Assembly: GCF_000384115.1 (NCBI RefSeq)
Contig: NZ_KB913029.1
Location: forward strand, 2,951,057 to 3,015,056
Length of the DNA stretch: 64,000 bases
Origin: Sporichthya polymorpha DSM 43042
Lineage (GTDB): Bacteria > Actinomycetota > Actinomycetes > Sporichthyales > Sporichthyaceae
Direction of reading: 5' to 3'
Shown: positions 47,267 through 56,385 of the stretch, one piece after another
How the letters are laid out: each line of letters opens with the position of its first letter
How positions within the stretch are numbered: the stretch's first letter is position 1
The notes under the pieces: generated by a model
What the model saw: the letters and a program-made list of their open reading frames with translations, nothing else
Database searches by the model: none
Told to the model about the DNA's origin: nothing
Made by a program: the position numbers and the translations under genes

Positions 47267-48847
47267 TTGGACTCATCGATCGGTGTCGCGGAAAGTCCGG
47301 TCCTGGTGGTCGACTACGGCGCGCAGTACGCCCAGTTGATCGCGCGCCGGGTGCGCGAGGCGCGCGTCTACTCCGAGATCGTGCCCCACTCCATGCCGGT
47401 CGAGCAGATGCTCGCGAAGAAGCCGGCCGCGATCGTGCTCTCCGGAGGTCCGTCGTCGGTCTACGCCGAGGGCGCGCCCGGGGTGGACCCGGCGCTGTTC
47501 GACGCCGGCGTCCCCGTCTTCGGCATCTGCTACGGCTTCCAGGCGATGGCCCAAGCCCTCGGTGGCACCGTCGCGCGGACCGGCCTGTCGGAGTTCGGTG
47601 GGACGCCGCTGCGCGTCACCGCCCCCGGCGACCTGCTCGTGGGCCAGCCCGAGGAGCAGACCGTCTGGATGAGCCACGGCGACGCCGTTCACGAGGCCCC
47701 GGCCGGGTTCGAGGTGCTCGCGACCTCCGCCGGGGCGCCGGTCGCGGCGTTCGAGGACCGGGCCCGGCGCCTCGCCGGCGTCCAGTACCACCCCGAGGTC
47801 GTCCACACCGCCCACGGGCAGGGAGTGCTCGAGCGGTTCCTGCACGACGTCGCCGGCATCCGCCCGACGTGGACGATGGTGAACATCGTCGACGAGACCG
47901 TCGCCGCGATCCGCGAGAAGGTCGGGTCCGGGCGTCTCGTCTGCGGCCTGTCCGGCGGAGTCGACTCCGCCGTCGCCGCCGCGCTCGTGCAGCGCGCGGT
48001 GGGGGACCAGCTCACGTGCGTCTTCGTCGACCACGGGCTGTTGCGCAAGGGCGAGGCCGAGCAGGTCGAGCGCGACTTCGTCGCCGCCACCGGGGTTTCG
48101 CTGAAGGTCGTCGACGCGCAGAAGCGGTTCCTCGACGCCCTCGCCGGGGTTCACGACCCCGAGGAGAAGCGCAAGATCATCGGGCGCGAGTTCATCCGCG
48201 TCTTCGAGCAGGCCGCGCGGGAGGTCGTCGCCGACGCCGGTGCGCACGGCGAGACCGTCGAGTTCCTCGTGCAGGGGACGCTCTACCCCGACGTCGTCGA
48301 GTCCGGCGGCGGCGAGGGCGCGGCGAACATCAAGAGCCACCACAACGTCGGCGGGCTTCCGGACGACCTGCAGTTCCAGCTCGTCGAGCCCCTGCGCGCG
48401 CTGTTCAAGGACGAGGTGCGCCGGGTCGGCGAGGAGCTCGGCCTGCCGGCGGAGATCGTGTGGCGTCAGCCGTTCCCCGGCCCGGGCCTCGGGATCCGGA
48501 TCATCGGCGAGGTCACGGCGGAGCGGCTCGACATCCTCCGCGAGGCCGACGCGATCGCCCGCGAGGAGCTCACCCTCGCCGGCCTGGACCGCGACATCTG
48601 GCAGTGCCCGGTCGTGCTGCTCGCGGACGTCCGCTCCGTCGGCGTCCAGGGCGACGGCCGGACCTACGGCCACCCCGTCGTCCTGCGGCCGGTCAGCTCC
48701 GAGGACGCCATGACGGCGGACTGGTCGAGGGTGCCCTACGACGTCCTGGCGAAGATCTCGACGCGCATCACCAACGAGGTGCGGGAGATCAACCGCGTCG
48801 TCCTCGACGTGACCAGCAAGCCGCCGGGCACGATCGAGTGGGAGTGA
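47267..48847 (+). CDS. guaA: GMP synthase (glutamine-hydrolysing)
   Basis: GuaA converts XMP to GMP using ATP and glutamine. The class I amidotransferase domain has the catalytic cysteine C88 in [11 protein letters not shown] and the HxE part [11 protein letters not shown]. The ATP pyrophosphatase P-loop is [13 protein letters not shown], and the C-terminal dimerisation domain ends [13 protein letters not shown]. Translation starts at TTG ([20 protein letters not shown]) with GGGAGGA 8 bases upstream. It shares the pathway with guaB at 36 kb, from which about ten genes separate it. Confidence 0.96.
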   Translation: MDSSIGVAESPVLVVDYGAQYAQLIARRVREARVYSEIVPHSMPVEQMLAKKPAAIVLSGGPSSVYAEGAPGVDPALFDAGVPVFGICYGFQAMAQALGGTVARTGLSEFGGTPLRVTAPGDLLVGQPEEQTVWMSHGDAVHEAPAGFEVLATSAGAPVAAFEDRARRLAGVQYHPEVVHTAHGQGVLERFLHDVAGIRPTWTMVNIVDETVAAIREKVGSGRLVCGLSGGVDSAVAAALVQRAVGDQLTCVFVDHGLLRKGEAEQVERDFVAATGVSLKVVDAQKRFLDALAGVHDPEEKRKIIGREFIRVFEQAAREVVADAGAHGETVEFLVQGTLYPDVVESGGGEGAANIKSHHNVGGLPDDLQFQLVEPLRALFKDEVRRVGEELGLPAEIVWRQPFPGPGLGIRIIGEVTAERLDILREADAIAREELTLAGLDRDIWQCPVVLLADVRSVGVQGDGRTYGHPVVLRPVSSEDAMTADWSRVPYDVLAKISTRITNEVREINRVVLDVTSKPPGTIEWE

Positions 48848-48871
48848 GCCGCTGAGCGGCTGAGCCACTTA

Positions 48872-48894
48872 CCGTTCGGCCATCGTACGAACGG
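48872..48894. repeat. Small inverted repeat after guaA
   Basis: CCGTTCG (48872-48878) pairs with CGAACGG (48888-48894) around 9 bases. It lies 25 bases after the guaA stop and may be a weak terminator or an operator of the next gene. A second short stem GCCGAC/GTCGGC (48976-48981 and 48987-48992) precedes that gene. Confidence 0.4.
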
Positions 48895-49010
48895 ATGAGG
48901 GCAAAGTCGGACATACCGACGGTTCGCGGACGATCACGGAACCGGCCCGCTTCCGGCCCCGTCACAGTGCCATTCGCCGACAGGAAGTCGGCAGTGGGAC
49001 AGGGGCAGTC

Positions 49011-49355
49011 ATGGGCACGATCACCAGCATCGTCGCGGGGTGGAACGACTTCGCCACGGAGAACGGCACCGTGCACGACAACAGCACGCTGGTGCTGCAG
49101 GGTGGCGCGATCCTCATTCTGGTGCTGAGCCTCTACGCGGCCTACAACGTCGCCGCCGTGATGGTGAACGCCGCCAAGCGCGCCGTCCGCGGCACCGTCT
49201 CCGGCGTCACGAGCGTCGGCCGGACGGTCGCCCGCACCGCCGGCCGCAAGCCCGAGGTCGCGGTCCCGACCGTCGCCGTCCCGGTCCCGCGCATCGCGGT
49301 CGACCTCGGCACCGGCCGCCCGATCGTCCACCGCGAGGTCGCGAAGGTCGGCTGA
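49011..49355 (+). CDS. Small membrane protein of unknown function
   Basis: I do not recognise a family. The 114-residue protein has one membrane helix at about residues 27-51 (LVLQGGAILILVLSLYAAYN) followed by a basic cytoplasmic-type stretch (VNAAKRAVRGTVSGVTSVGR) and a Val/Pro-rich end. The GGGACAGGGG site before the ATG and the codon pattern support it. It stands alone between guaA and the convergent ABC exporter. Confidence 0.75.
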   Translation: MGTITSIVAGWNDFATENGTVHDNSTLVLQGGAILILVLSLYAAYNVAAVMVNAAKRAVRGTVSGVTSVGRTVARTAGRKPEVAVPTVAVPVPRIAVDLGTGRPIVHREVAKVG

Positions 49356-49401
49356 GCCCGCAGGGTTCGCAGCAGAGGGTTCGCAGCAAGAATTTCGCCG
49401 G

Positions 49402-49430
49402 AGGGGTCACCGTGGGGGGCGGTGGCCCCT
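49402..49430. terminator. Hairpin between the convergent genes at 49.4 kb
   Basis: GGGGTCACCG (49403-49412) pairs with CGGTGGCCCC (49420-49429) with one G-U pair, extended by A/T on the outside, around a G-rich 7-base loop. It can end the small membrane protein transcript. Confidence 0.6.
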
Positions 49431-49458
49431 TCGGCGTTAAAGCCGAAACCCCTTTCTT

Positions 49459-49515
49459 GGAGATGTCATCTCCAGTGCAGATGTCATCTCCAGTGCAGAT
49501 GTCATCTTCACGTGC
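49459..49515. repeat. Tandem 18-bp repeat, three copies
   Basis: The unit AGATGTCATCTCCAGTGC occurs at 49461-49478 and again at 49479-49496, and a degenerate third copy spans 49497-49515. Each unit contains the palindrome ATG-T-CAT with GGAG/CTCC flanks. The first 20 bases (49459-49478) are identical to 30740-30759. The array ends 5 bases before the stop codon of the ABC exporter gene. Confidence 0.9.
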
Positions 49516-49520
49516 AGGGG

Positions 49521-51392
49521 TCAGGCGGCCTGGTCGGCGAACTGGGTGCGGTAGAGCTCGGCGTAGCGGCCGCCGGCGGCGAGGAGGCGGGCGTGGGGGC
49601 CGCGTTCGACGACGCGGCCCTCCTCGACGACGAGGATCTCGTCGGCGGCGCGGATCGTGGAGAGCCGGTGGGCGATGATGATCGCGGTCCGGCCGGCGAG
49701 GGCCTCGCCGAGGGCGGCCTGGACCGCGGCCTCGGAGGTCGAGTCGAGGTGGGCCGTCGCCTCGTCGAGGATCACGATGCGGGGCTGGGCGAGCAGGAGC
49801 CGCGCGATCGTCAGGCGCTGGCGCTCACCGCCGGAGAGGCGGTAGCCGCGCTCGCCGACGACGGTGTCGAGGCCGTCGGGCAGGGCGCGGACCAGGTCGG
49901 AAAGGCGAGCGCGGTCGAGGGCCGCCCACAACTCGTCCTCGGTCGCCTCCGGGCGGGCGAGGAGCAGGTTCGCGCGGATGCTGTCGTGGAACAGGTGCCC
50001 GTCCTGGGTGACCATGCCGAGAGCGCCGCGCAGGTCGGCGGCGGCGACGTCCCGGACGTCGACGCCACCGATGCGCACCGACCCCGCGTCGACGTCGTAC
50101 AGCCGCGGGATCAGGCTCGCGATCGTCGACTTGCCGGCGCCCGAGGAGCCGACGAGCGCGACCATCGCGCCGGGCTCGACGGAGAACGAGACGCCGTGGA
50201 GTACCTCGACGCCGCCGCGGGTGTCGAGGACCGCGACCTCCTCCAACGAGGCGAGTGAGACCTTGTCGGCGGCCGGGTAGGCGAAGTGGACGTCGGACAG
50301 CTCCACCGACAGGGGACCGTCCGGCAGGGGCTTCGGGTCGTCCGGTTCGGCGATCAGCGGCGGGAGGTCGAGAACCTCGAAGACGCGCTCGAAGCTCACG
50401 AGCGCGCTCATGATGTCCACGCGGGCCGAGGCCAGGGCGGTCAACGGCGCGTAGAGCCGGGTGAGCAGCAGCGCGAGGGTGACGACGGCGCCGGCCTCCA
50501 GATCACCCCGGAGCGCGAACCAGCCCCCGAGGCCGTAGACCAGGGCCAGGGCCAGGGCCGAGACCAGCGTCAGCGCGCTGACGAAGATCCACTGCGCCAT
50601 CGCTGACTTCACACCGATGTCGCGCACCCGACCGGCGCGGGCGGCGAACTCCGCGGACTCCACGTGCGGACGCCCGAACAGCTTCACGAGCGTCGCGCCC
50701 GGGGCGGAGAAACGCTCGGTCATCTGAGTGGTCATCGCGGCGTTGTGCGCGGCGGCCTCGCGCTGCATGGCCGCGAGCCGGCGCCCGACGTGCCGTGCGG
50801 GCAGGACGAACGCGGGCAGCAGCACCAGCGCCAGCACCGTCACCTGCCACGACAACCGGGCCATGACGACGACGGTCAGCAGCAGCGTCACGGTGTTGGC
50901 GACGACACCGGACAGCACGGTGGAGAAGGCGCGCTGCGCGCCGATGACGTCGTTGTTCAGGCGGCTGACCAGCGCCCCGGTGCGGGTGCGGGTGAAGAAC
51001 GCGACCGGCATGCGTTGCACGTGGTCGAAGACCGCGGTGCGCAGGTGGAAGATCAGGCCCTCGCCGATCCGAGCCGACAGCAGGCGGTTCACGACGCCCA
51101 GTACGGCCTCGGCGACCGCGATGCCCGCGATCACGGCCGCCAGGCCGACGACGACGCCGGTCGAGCGCTTCTCGATGATCGCGTCGACGACGTAGCCGGC
51201 GAGCAGTGGCGTCGCGACCGTCAACAGGGCGAGCACCACCGACAGCGCGAGAAAGCCCATCAGGGCCCGCCGGTGCGGGCGCGCGAAGCCGAGGATGCGC
51301 CGCGCGGTGGCCCGCGAGAACGTCCGCGGCTGCTGACCGTCCGTGTTCGCCGCGCGCCAGGCCGAGGTCCAGGCGGCCATCTCCATGCTCAT
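49521..51392 (-). CDS. ABC transporter with fused membrane and ATPase domains
   Basis: The 623-residue half-transporter has six hydrophobic segments in residues 35-320 (LMGFLALSVVLALLTVATPL is the first) and a C-terminal ATPase. Walker A is GSSGAGKST with K421, the signature is LSGGERQRLTIARLL, Walker B is IVILDEATAHLD and the H-loop is IIAHRLSTI. It is an MsbA/LmrA-type exporter that should work as a dimer. The substrate is unknown. The ATG at 51392 has GGAG upstream. The longer frame to 51464 lacks such a site. Confidence 0.93.
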   Translation of the reverse strand: MSMEMAAWTSAWRAANTDGQQPRTFSRATARRILGFARPHRRALMGFLALSVVLALLTVATPLLAGYVVDAIIEKRSTGVVVGLAAVIAGIAVAEAVLGVVNRLLSARIGEGLIFHLRTAVFDHVQRMPVAFFTRTRTGALVSRLNNDVIGAQRAFSTVLSGVVANTVTLLLTVVVMARLSWQVTVLALVLLPAFVLPARHVGRRLAAMQREAAAHNAAMTTQMTERFSAPGATLVKLFGRPHVESAEFAARAGRVRDIGVKSAMAQWIFVSALTLVSALALALVYGLGGWFALRGDLEAGAVVTLALLLTRLYAPLTALASARVDIMSALVSFERVFEVLDLPPLIAEPDDPKPLPDGPLSVELSDVHFAYPAADKVSLASLEEVAVLDTRGGVEVLHGVSFSVEPGAMVALVGSSGAGKSTIASLIPRLYDVDAGSVRIGGVDVRDVAAADLRGALGMVTQDGHLFHDSIRANLLLARPEATEDELWAALDRARLSDLVRALPDGLDTVVGERGYRLSGGERQRLTIARLLLAQPRIVILDEATAHLDSTSEAAVQAALGEALAGRTAIIIAHRLSTIRAADEILVVEEGRVVERGPHARLLAAGGRYAELYRTQFADQAA

Positions 51393-51479
51393 GCCGAGCT
51401 CCCTGCGTCTCCGACCCCGGGCGGGGGGTCCTGGGCAACGTAACGCCGGGAAGCGGCCTGACACTCCCGAATTACGGCG

Positions 51480-52217
51480 TCAGCGCAGGCGGAGCTGCTC
51501 GTAGACGACCGCGGCGCGGGCGAGCTCGTGAAAGTACTTGATCAACGTGACGCAGAACCCGACGCCCCCGGCCCCGACGACCAGGACCCCGGCGGAGGCC
51601 CACAGCGTCGCGATCGAGCGCACGGGCGGGAGGGGACGGGTCGCGAGCCGGGTGCCGCCGGCACCGTCGGACACGTCGACCGGCGCGGTGCCCTCGGGGA
51701 GGACCTCCTCGTCGAGCCAGTCCGCCTCGTCGGACTCGGCGCCCTCGACCGGGCCCCCGGCCGCCTCGGAGAGCTGCGCCGCGCGACTGCCCTCCAGCGC
51801 GAGGATCAGCGAGGCGCCGCCCATCAGCAGGAAGAGCGCGATCTTGCCGTAGAGCGCGTAGTAGTACGGCAGTCCGTACGGCTGCGCCTCCAGGCCGTTG
51901 AAGTCGCCGCCGGAGAACGGCGGGTCGTAGATCGCGTGCTGGAAGAGCAGGTAGGTGCCGGTCCCCAGCGTGAGGACGAACGTCGCCCACAGGACGCCGA
52001 ACACGAGCTCCCGGCGGACCTGGAGCTCGTGCAGGAACGACGCGGACGGGACCTTGCGCAGCGCCGGGACGGCCAGGAAGGCGACCAGCACGCAACTGAT
52101 CAGCCAGAACACCGCCGTGAGAACGTGGGCCTGGAGCAGAAGGACGTCGAGGACGTTGCCGTCGGCCTGCGGAATTAGGTCGGACGGACCGGTCGCCGCC
52201 GCGATTCGGGCGTGCAC
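51480..52217 (-). CDS. Membrane protein with four transmembrane segments
   Basis: I do not assign a family with confidence. The protein (245 residues) has three membrane helices in the first 140 residues (LTAVFWLISCVLVAFLAVPA, LWATFVLTLGTGTYLLF, KIALFLLMGGASLILALEG), an acidic 60-residue loop, and a fourth helix near the C-terminus. The arrangement recalls CopD/DUF2269-like proteins. The GTG at 52217 has CAGGAG upstream. It lies upstream of the ABC exporter on the same strand. Confidence 0.78.
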   Translation of the reverse strand: MHARIAAATGPSDLIPQADGNVLDVLLLQAHVLTAVFWLISCVLVAFLAVPALRKVPSASFLHELQVRRELVFGVLWATFVLTLGTGTYLLFQHAIYDPPFSGGDFNGLEAQPYGLPYYYALYGKIALFLLMGGASLILALEGSRAAQLSEAAGGPVEGAESDEADWLDEEVLPEGTAPVDVSDGAGGTRLATRPLPPVRSIATLWASAGVLVVGAGGVGFCVTLIKYFHELARAAVVYEQLRLR

Positions 52218-52274
52218 AGGTGGAACTCCTGCCGCAAGGAGGCCGCCCCGGGACGGCGGCCGCTCCCCAGCAAC

Positions 52275-52538
52275 CTACGACTGTGCCTCGGGGCTGTCCA
52301 CGACGCTCACGTCCGCATCAGGCTCCGGCGCGAGGTCCGCCGGGACGGTCCGGGCGCGGTCGCGGAGGAGAGAGATCGCGGTGCCCGCGGCACCGGCGAT
52401 CAGCAGCAGGCCGGTGTAGAACCAGCGCAGGTCCTCCACCTCGATCGCGTCGCTCCGGACGGCCAGCCACCCGGCGGCGACGCCGACGAACAACAGCCCG
52501 AAGGTCAGCGAGACCGGGTCCAGGTCATGCCGCCGCAC
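52275..52538 (-). CDS. Small two-helix membrane protein
   Basis: The 87-residue protein has two hydrophobic helices (LTFGLLFVGVAAGWLAV and FYTGLLLIAGAAGTAISLL) and an acidic tail with DADVSVVDSPEAQS. Its first codons overlap the end of the PspC-domain gene by 14 bases, so the two are co-expressed. No function can be assigned beyond a likely link with the envelope-stress module next to it. Confidence 0.75.
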   Translation of the reverse strand: MRRHDLDPVSLTFGLLFVGVAAGWLAVRSDAIEVEDLRWFYTGLLLIAGAAGTAISLLRDRARTVPADLAPEPDADVSVVDSPEAQS

Positions 52539-53757
52539 GGTGCACCTCCACGTGTCCGATGCCCTGCTCGATCTCGACGGTCAGCAGACCGCCGCCGGGG
52601 CCGTCCGGGCCGTCGTCGCGGCCGGAGCGCGAGACGCCGAACCCGCTGTTCTCGGAGTCGAAGATCTCGGCCGACCCGATGCCCAGCTCCACGTCGGTCA
52701 CGACGTCGACGTTCGGCGGGAGGATCAGTTCGACGTCGCCCACGCCCACCTCGATGTGCGTGGACACGTTCTGGCCGGCGAAGTCGACCTGCGTGAAGTC
52801 GAACCGCACGCGGCCGCCGCGGTACTCGTACTCGGGGGCGATCTCGCTCGCCGACAGCGGCACGATCGCGCGCTCGTCCTGGTCGACCCAGCCGCCGCGG
52901 TAGGCGTCGACGAAGACCGCCGGCGGCAGCGCGAGGGCGCCCACGACGCCGAGCGCGATCAGCCAGCGGCCGCGGCCGTAGCGGGTGCCGATCAGCAGAC
53001 CGGCGCCGGCGCCGGCGAGCACGAGGGCCGGATAGGCGGCCGCGGGCACGTCGGCCCCCGCGAGGTCCGCGATCCCCAGCGCGCCGAGGGCGACCAGCAC
53101 CAGGCAGAACGTCAGCCGGCCGAGGATCGACCGTTCCCGGGGAGCGCTCGGCGGGGCCGGGGGCGCCGGTGCGAGCGGGGGCAGCGGTGCGGTCGGCGCC
53201 CAGCCGGTGGCCGGGGCGGCGTACGCGGGACCCCACCCGGTGGGGGAGGACGGCTCGGGGTCGGGCGTCGGACCGGCCGGTGCCGAAGCGGCGGGCGGGG
53301 CGGCCGCGGCGGGCGGGGTCTCGCGGCGGGCGAGGACGACCGCGGTGATCACGAACAGCGCGATCAGCAGGAGCCCCCGGTCGTCGACGACCCAGCCGAG
53401 GCTGAGCACCGCGGCCAGGCCGAGCACCGCGGCGAGCAGGAGCACCGGCCACGGGTTGTTGCCGCCGCGGGCGAGAACGCGCTCGGCGAGGGAGGTCTCG
53501 CGGTCGTCCTCCGGCATCAGCAGCCAGCAGGCGAGGTAGACGATCAGTCCCGCGCCGCCGAAGAAGGTCAGCACGACCATCAGGACGCGGACGATGACCG
53601 GGTCCAGCGCGAGCGACTCGGCGAGGCCGCCGCAGACGCCGGCGAGCACGCGGTCGGACCGGCTGCGGCGGAACCGGCGCGGGCCCGACGGCGGAGGTGG
53701 CGCCGACGCGGTCGGCGGAGGCAGCGGGGAGGCCGTGGGGCCCAGGTGTTCGGTCAT
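52525..53757 (-). CDS. PspC-domain membrane protein
   Basis: The N-terminus after a Pro-rich leader holds a PspC domain (RSRSDRVLAGVCGGLAESLA, then VLMVVLTFFGGAGLIVYLAC) typical of phage-shock/envelope-stress proteins. Several further membrane segments and a Pro/Ala-rich loop follow. The last 130 residues form a soluble beta-rich region with VGVGDVELILPPNVDV and SAEIFDSENSG, as in LiaF-like proteins. The start could also be the ATG at 53769 (4 more residues), which has GGGAG close by. It is divergent from a PspC-containing histidine kinase. Confidence 0.85.
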   Translation of the reverse strand: MTEHLGPTASPLPPPTASAPPPPSGPRRFRRSRSDRVLAGVCGGLAESLALDPVIVRVLMVVLTFFGGAGLIVYLACWLLMPEDDRETSLAERVLARGGNNPWPVLLLAAVLGLAAVLSLGWVVDDRGLLLIALFVITAVVLARRETPPAAAAPPAASAPAGPTPDPEPSSPTGWGPAYAAPATGWAPTAPLPPLAPAPPAPPSAPRERSILGRLTFCLVLVALGALGIADLAGADVPAAAYPALVLAGAGAGLLIGTRYGRGRWLIALGVVGALALPPAVFVDAYRGGWVDQDERAIVPLSASEIAPEYEYRGGRVRFDFTQVDFAGQNVSTHIEVGVGDVELILPPNVDVVTDVELGIGSAEIFDSENSGFGVSRSGRDDGPDGPGGGLLTVEIEQGIGHVEVHRAAA

Positions 53758-53787
53758 GACATCGAGCATGTTCTCCCGGCTCGCGTG

Positions 53788-53881
53788 CGGGTATCCGGAA
53801 CTGCCCGGACCCGACCCGGAGTTTCGCCCGGGTGACGGGCCCGCGGGTCCGTGGGCGACCCGGGTGCGTCCCGGATACCCG
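53788..53881. promoter_or_regulatory. Mirrored 11-bp sites between the divergent PspC and kinase genes
   Basis: CGGGTATCCGG (53788-53798) and CCGGATACCCG (53871-53881) are exact reverse complements, so each divergent gene has the same element at nearly the same distance from its start. They could be paired -10-type promoter elements or binding sites of the response regulator encoded by this module. Confidence 0.55.
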
Positions 53882-53896
53882 GACCCGCCCGCGCGT

Positions 53897-55222
53897 GTGA
53901 CGATCATCGACGTGGACACGAGCACCCTCGGCCTGGACACCAGCTCCCCGCTGGGTCCGGCGGCCGACGGCTCGCCCCGCACGCGCTACCGCCGCCGCCG
54001 GGAGAACCGACTCGTCGCGGGGGTCGCCGGCGGGATGGCCGACCACCTCAGCCTGGATCCGCTGCACGTCCGCGTCGCCTTCGCGGTCCTGAGCGGCATC
54101 GCCGGGTTCGGGGTCGTGCTCTACGGCGCGTTCTGGCTCGTCGTGCCGCTGGCCGAGCCGTCCGGGGCGGCGCAGCCGCCCGGCCTGGCCGCCGCGTCCC
54201 GGCGCGGGCTGCGGCGGCTGCCGGTCCGGGGTCCGGAACCGGAGTCGATCGGCCAGCTGGTCGCGCTCCTGGCCGTCGCGCTCGGTGCCGTGCTCGCGCT
54301 GCAGCAGACCGGGCTGGGCGTCGACGAGATGGTGCTCTGGCCGGCGCTGGCCGTCGTCGCCGGCCTCGCCGTCGTGTGGTGGCAGGTCGACGAGGCGGAC
54401 CGGTCCGCGCGAACCGCCGACCCGGAGGCGCCGTCGTCGTGGCGGCGGCGGGTGCTCGTCGGGGTCCGGTTCGTGGCCGGGGCCGTGCTGGTCACGCTGG
54501 GTCTGGCCACCTACGTGGTGCTGGCCGGGGGTCCCGGGGGCGTCCGCCGCGGCGTGCTCGGGGCCGCGGTCCTGCTCGGCGGTGCGGCACTGCTCGTCGG
54601 GCCCTGGGTGCTGCGGACCTGGCGGTCCCTGGCCGACGAGCGCGCGGAGCGCATCCGGACCCAGATGCACGCCGACCTCGCCGCGCACCTGCACGACTCG
54701 GTCCTGCAGACCCTCGCCCTGATCCAGCGTCAGGCTCACGACCCACGCGAGGTGATCCGACTCGCGCGCGGTCAGGAGCGCGACCTCCGGGAGTTCCTCT
54801 ACGGCGACCGCGACGCGGACGCGGAGGTCTCCACCCTCGCCGCCGCGCTCCGGCGGACGGCGGCGGAGGTCGAGGAGGCGCACCGGGTTCCGGTCGAGGT
54901 CGTGACCGTCGGCGACGCCGACCTCGACGGCCCGGCCGCCGAGGCGCGCCGGGCCCTGCTCGCCGCGGCCCGGGAGGCGATGGTGAACGCGGCCGTCCAC
55001 GCCGGCACGACCGTCGACGTCTACGCCGAGGTCGACGGCGACACCGTTCTCGCCTACGTGCGCGACCGTGGCCCGGGCTTCGATCCGGACGCGGTCCCCG
55101 AGGACCGCGCGGGCGTCCGGCACTCGATCGTCGGGCGCATGCAGCGCCACGGCGGGCGAGCCGTCGTCCGCAGCCGGGCCGGCGAGGGGACCGAGGTCGA
55201 ACTGCGGTTGGGGGAGAGCTGA
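53897..55222 (+). CDS. Histidine kinase with N-terminal PspC domain
   Basis: The protein (441 residues) combines a PspC domain at about 30-85 (RRENRLVAGVAGGMADHLSL), several membrane helices, and a HisKA_3-type kinase. The phosphorylated histidine lies in AHLHDSVLQTLALIQRQ (H266 with this start). The ATP-binding part has AAREAMVNAAVHAG and DRGPGFDPDAVPEDRAGVRH, ending GGRAVVRSRAGEGTEVEL. The start is uncertain between the GTGs at 53897 and 53912; neither has a ribosome-binding site. It is co-transcribed with a response regulator 2 bases downstream. Confidence 0.9.
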   Translation: MTIIDVDTSTLGLDTSSPLGPAADGSPRTRYRRRRENRLVAGVAGGMADHLSLDPLHVRVAFAVLSGIAGFGVVLYGAFWLVVPLAEPSGAAQPPGLAAASRRGLRRLPVRGPEPESIGQLVALLAVALGAVLALQQTGLGVDEMVLWPALAVVAGLAVVWWQVDEADRSARTADPEAPSSWRRRVLVGVRFVAGAVLVTLGLATYVVLAGGPGGVRRGVLGAAVLLGGAALLVGPWVLRTWRSLADERAERIRTQMHADLAAHLHDSVLQTLALIQRQAHDPREVIRLARGQERDLREFLYGDRDADAEVSTLAAALRRTAAEVEEAHRVPVEVVTVGDADLDGPAAEARRALLAAAREAMVNAAVHAGTTVDVYAEVDGDTVLAYVRDRGPGFDPDAVPEDRAGVRHSIVGRMQRHGGRAVVRSRAGEGTEVELRLGES

Positions 55223-55224
55223 GC

Positions 55225-55908
55225 ATGAGCGGGTCGCTGCGCGTCGTGGTGGTCGACGACCACCGCATGTTCCGGACCGGGGTCCGGGCCGAGCTCGACG
55301 CCGAACGGGACGGGGCGGCCGGGGGGCCGGGGGACATCACCGTCGTCGCGGAGGCCGAGGACGTCCCCACCGCCGTCGCGGCGACGCTGGAGCACCGCCC
55401 CGACGTCGTCCTGCTCGACGTCCACCTCCCCGGCGGCGGCGGGGCCACCGTGCTGCGCGAGGTCCTCGCGCAGGCGCCGGAGATCCGCTTCCTCGCCCTC
55501 TCGGTGTCGGACGCGGCGGAGGACGTCATCGGCGTGATCCGGGCCGGGGCGCGCGGCTACGTCACGAAGTCGATCACCGGGCCCGAACTCGCGGACGCGA
55601 TCCGCCGCGTGGCCGCCGGCGACGCCGTGTTCTCGCCCCGGCTCGCCGGGTTCGTCCTCGACGCGTTCGCCGGACCCGGCGCCCCCGGGCCCGCCCCGGC
55701 CGTCGACCCCGAACTCGACCTGCTCACGTCCCGCGAGCGGGAGGTGCTCCGGCTGATCGCGCGCGGATACACCTACCGCGAGATTGCCAAGGACCTGTTC
55801 ATCTCCGACCGGACCGTCGAGTCCCACGTCTCCGCCGTCCTCCGCAAGCTCCAGCTCTCCAACCGCCACGAGCTCTCCCGCTGGGCGACCGACCGCCGGC
55901 TGATCTGA
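55225..55908 (+). CDS. LuxR-type response regulator of the PspC kinase
   Basis: The protein (227 residues) has a receiver domain (VVVVDDHRMFRTGVRAELDA) with phosphorylation site D65 in VVLLDVHLPGGGG and a lysine in GYVTKSITG. The C-terminal NarL/LuxR helix-turn-helix is LLTSREREVLRLIARGYTYR and DRTVESHVSAVLRKLQLSN. It starts 2 bases after the kinase gene and so is its cognate partner. The PspC context suggests an envelope-stress response resembling LiaRS/VraRS-type systems. Confidence 0.93.
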   Translation: MSGSLRVVVVDDHRMFRTGVRAELDAERDGAAGGPGDITVVAEAEDVPTAVAATLEHRPDVVLLDVHLPGGGGATVLREVLAQAPEIRFLALSVSDAAEDVIGVIRAGARGYVTKSITGPELADAIRRVAAGDAVFSPRLAGFVLDAFAGPGAPGPAPAVDPELDLLTSREREVLRLIARGYTYREIAKDLFISDRTVESHVSAVLRKLQLSNRHELSRWATDRRLI

Positions 55909-55983
55909 GGGACCGAGCTGCCTGACCGCGGTGTCGGAGCGACCGCATAGGGTCGATCGACTGCCGAGGAAGGGATTTTCGAG

Positions 55984-56328
55984 GTGGACGCGCTGCGGGC
56001 GATCCTCTTGGTGCTGCACGTGGGTGGCATGGCCGTGCTGCTCGCCGGCTTCCTGCTCGAGGTGATGAGCGGGAACCGCCGGTTCTCGCCGGTGATCTTC
56101 CACACCGCCGGGATCCAGTTCCTCACCGGCCTGGCGCTGGTCGGGGTCAACGAGGCTGACGACCGCGACCTGAACCACACCAAGGTCGCCGTGAAACTGC
56201 TGGTCGCGCTGACCGTCGTCGGCCTGACGCACGCGCTGCGCAAGCGGGATCCGCTCCCGCCGCCGGCGTTCTTCGCCGCGTTCGGGCTGGCCGCGGCCAA
56301 CGCGATCATCGCCTACTCCTGGACCTGA
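55984..56328 (+). CDS. Small membrane protein with four predicted helices
   Basis: The protein (114 residues) is almost all membrane helices: AILLVLHVGGMAVLLAGFLL, then segments around HTAGIQFLTGLALVGV, AVKLLVALTVVGLTHAL and FFAAFGLAAANAIIAYS. The family is not recognised with certainty. The GTG at 55984 follows GAGGAAGGG, and a TAGGGT -10-like hexamer lies at 55948-55953. It stands alone between the two-component system and pcrA. Confidence 0.78.
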   Translation: MDALRAILLVLHVGGMAVLLAGFLLEVMSGNRRFSPVIFHTAGIQFLTGLALVGVNEADDRDLNHTKVAVKLLVALTVVGLTHALRKRDPLPPPAFFAAFGLAAANAIIAYSWT

Positions 56329-56372
56329 TCCCGCGGCCCGGTGCGGGCCCCGCCGCACCGCGCACCGCGACC

Positions 56373-56378
56373 TAGAGT
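56373..56378 (+). promoter_or_regulatory. -10 element of a probable leaderless transcript (pcrA)
   Basis: TAGAGT ends 7 bases before the pcrA ATG at 56386, with no ribosome-binding site between them. A -35 box is not evident. Confidence 0.45.
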
Positions 56379-56385
56379 GAGGGCA

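Noticed and set aside
52505-55150. An 881-codon open frame on the minus strand across the PspC and kinase genes
   Set aside because: It runs in a different frame from the PspC-domain gene and antisense to the kinase. Its translation is Arg/Pro/Ala low complexity without domains.
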